Positions 6,353-6,788 of a DNA stretch of 6,788 nt are shown here, one piece after another. A model generated the notes under the pieces. It had not been told where the DNA came from. It was given only the letters and a program-made list of their open reading frames with translations, and ran no database searches. The translations under genes were made by a program, and so were the position numbers. Source of the stretch: Kiritimatiellales bacterium. GTDB taxonomy: Bacteria > Verrucomicrobiota > Kiritimatiellia > Kiritimatiellales > Pontiellaceae. Each line of letters starts with the position of its first letter. Within the stretch, counting starts at the first letter, position 1. Location: contig DAOVNC010000197.1 in NCBI GenBank assembly GCA_030630445.1, forward strand, positions 1 to 6,788. Direction: 5' to 3'.

Positions 6353-6788
6353 CTAAGCGACCACCTTATTCAAGTTAATTTCAATGATTCCTTCGGCGCC
6401 GTTTTTCTTCAGCTCGGGAATAATTTCGCGGACGACCGGTTCATCGACCACCGTTTCGATGGCGAACCATCCGGTGTCGGTCAATTGGTTTACGGTGGGC
6501 GCGTGCAGTGCCGGCAGGAGGGCCTTGACCTTTTCAAGGTTTCCCTCGCTCACATTCAGCTTCAGCAACACCTTGCCTTCCGCATCCAGGGCGGCCTTCA
6601 ACAACAGGGCGATTTTTTCGAGCTTTTCACGCTTCCAATCATCTTCCCACGCATCCTTGGCGCAGAAAAACTTCGTGTACGACTCCATCAGTGTTTCCAC
6701 GATGCGCAGGTTGTTTGCGCGCAACGAGCTTCCCGTTTCGGTGATGTCGACAATCGCATCGACAAAGTCGGGCACCTTGACCTCGGTG
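6353..6788 (-). CDS. hisG: ATP phosphoribosyltransferase, C-terminal part (cut by window edge)
   Basis: HisG catalyses the first step of histidine synthesis, joining ATP and PRPP. Only the last 144 or so codons are in the window; the frame stays open to the right edge (T-E-V-K before V-P-D-F), so the true start lies outside. A GTG at 6773-6775 is internal and not the start. The fragment begins within the catalytic region: DAIVDITETGSSLRANNLRI (about 6700-6760) is the conserved PRPP/phosphate-binding segment. The last 75 or so residues, from EGKVLLKLNV, form the ACT-like HisG_C domain that binds histidine for feedback inhibition. This makes it a long-form HisG, independent of HisZ. It ends in TAG. 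The bS22-like gene follows 38 bases later, and readthrough from hisG is likely. No other his gene is visible. Confidence 0.95.
   Translation of the reverse strand, partial: TEVKVPDFVDAIVDITETGSSLRANNLRIVETLMESYTKFFCAKDAWEDDWKREKLEKIALLLKAALDAEGKVLLKLNVSEGNLEKVKALLPALHAPTVNQLTDTGWFAIETVVDEPVVREIIPELKKNGAEGIIEINLNKVVA

Noticed and set aside
6773..6775. GTG as the start of the hisG reading frame
   Set aside because: The frame continues upstream to the window edge with HisG-like residues, and a start here would remove the catalytic domain. It is an internal valine codon.

Overview
The window looks like bacterial chromosome with GC in the mid-50s by eye. The best guess is a member of the PVC superphylum, of the Kiritimatiellota, Lentisphaerota or Verrucomicrobiota type. 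This rests on gene style only: a twin-arginine (Tat) exported Gfo/Idh/MocA oxidoreductase paired with a Tat-exported TIM-barrel sugar isomerase/epimerase-like protein is typical of these glycan-degrading bacteria. A long-form HisG and a tiny AURKAIP1/COX24-type basic protein fit that guess but do not prove it. No marker gene for taxonomy is present.

Layout: (1) 1-50 holds a 42-bp perfect palindrome just past the 3' end of a minus-strand hemolysin III/TrhA-type seven-helix membrane protein (52-699). (2) 700-867 is a divergent intergenic region with a good sigma70-like promoter facing right. (3) 868-3216 is a tight two-gene operon: a Tat-exported Gfo/Idh/MocA oxidoreductase, then a Tat-exported TIM-barrel isomerase-like protein whose ribosome binding site overlaps the stop codon of the first gene. 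(4) 3217-3409 holds a GC-rich stem-loop and a weak promoter candidate. (5) 3410-6125 is a second plus-strand pair: a polytopic GT-C (GT39/PMT-like) glycosyltransferase, then fmt, encoding methionyl-tRNA formyltransferase with all catalytic residues. (6) 6171-6198 is a terminator hairpin between converging units. (7) 6225-6788 on the minus strand holds the 3' part of hisG, which runs off the right edge, followed after 38 nt by a 29-codon gene for a very basic bS22/mS38-like ribosomal protein.

Together the window has one catabolic, probably periplasmic, sugar oxidation/isomerisation cassette, one envelope glycosyltransferase of unknown acceptor, and core genes for translation (fmt, bS22-like) and histidine synthesis (hisG). 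There is no sign of a phage, insertion sequence, CRISPR array, tRNA or rRNA. No gene-free stretch exceeds 300 bases. I do not see a clear novel defence or mobile system. The points most worth attention are the unannotatably small ribosomal-type gene, the exported oxidoreductase/isomerase pair, and the long perfect palindrome.
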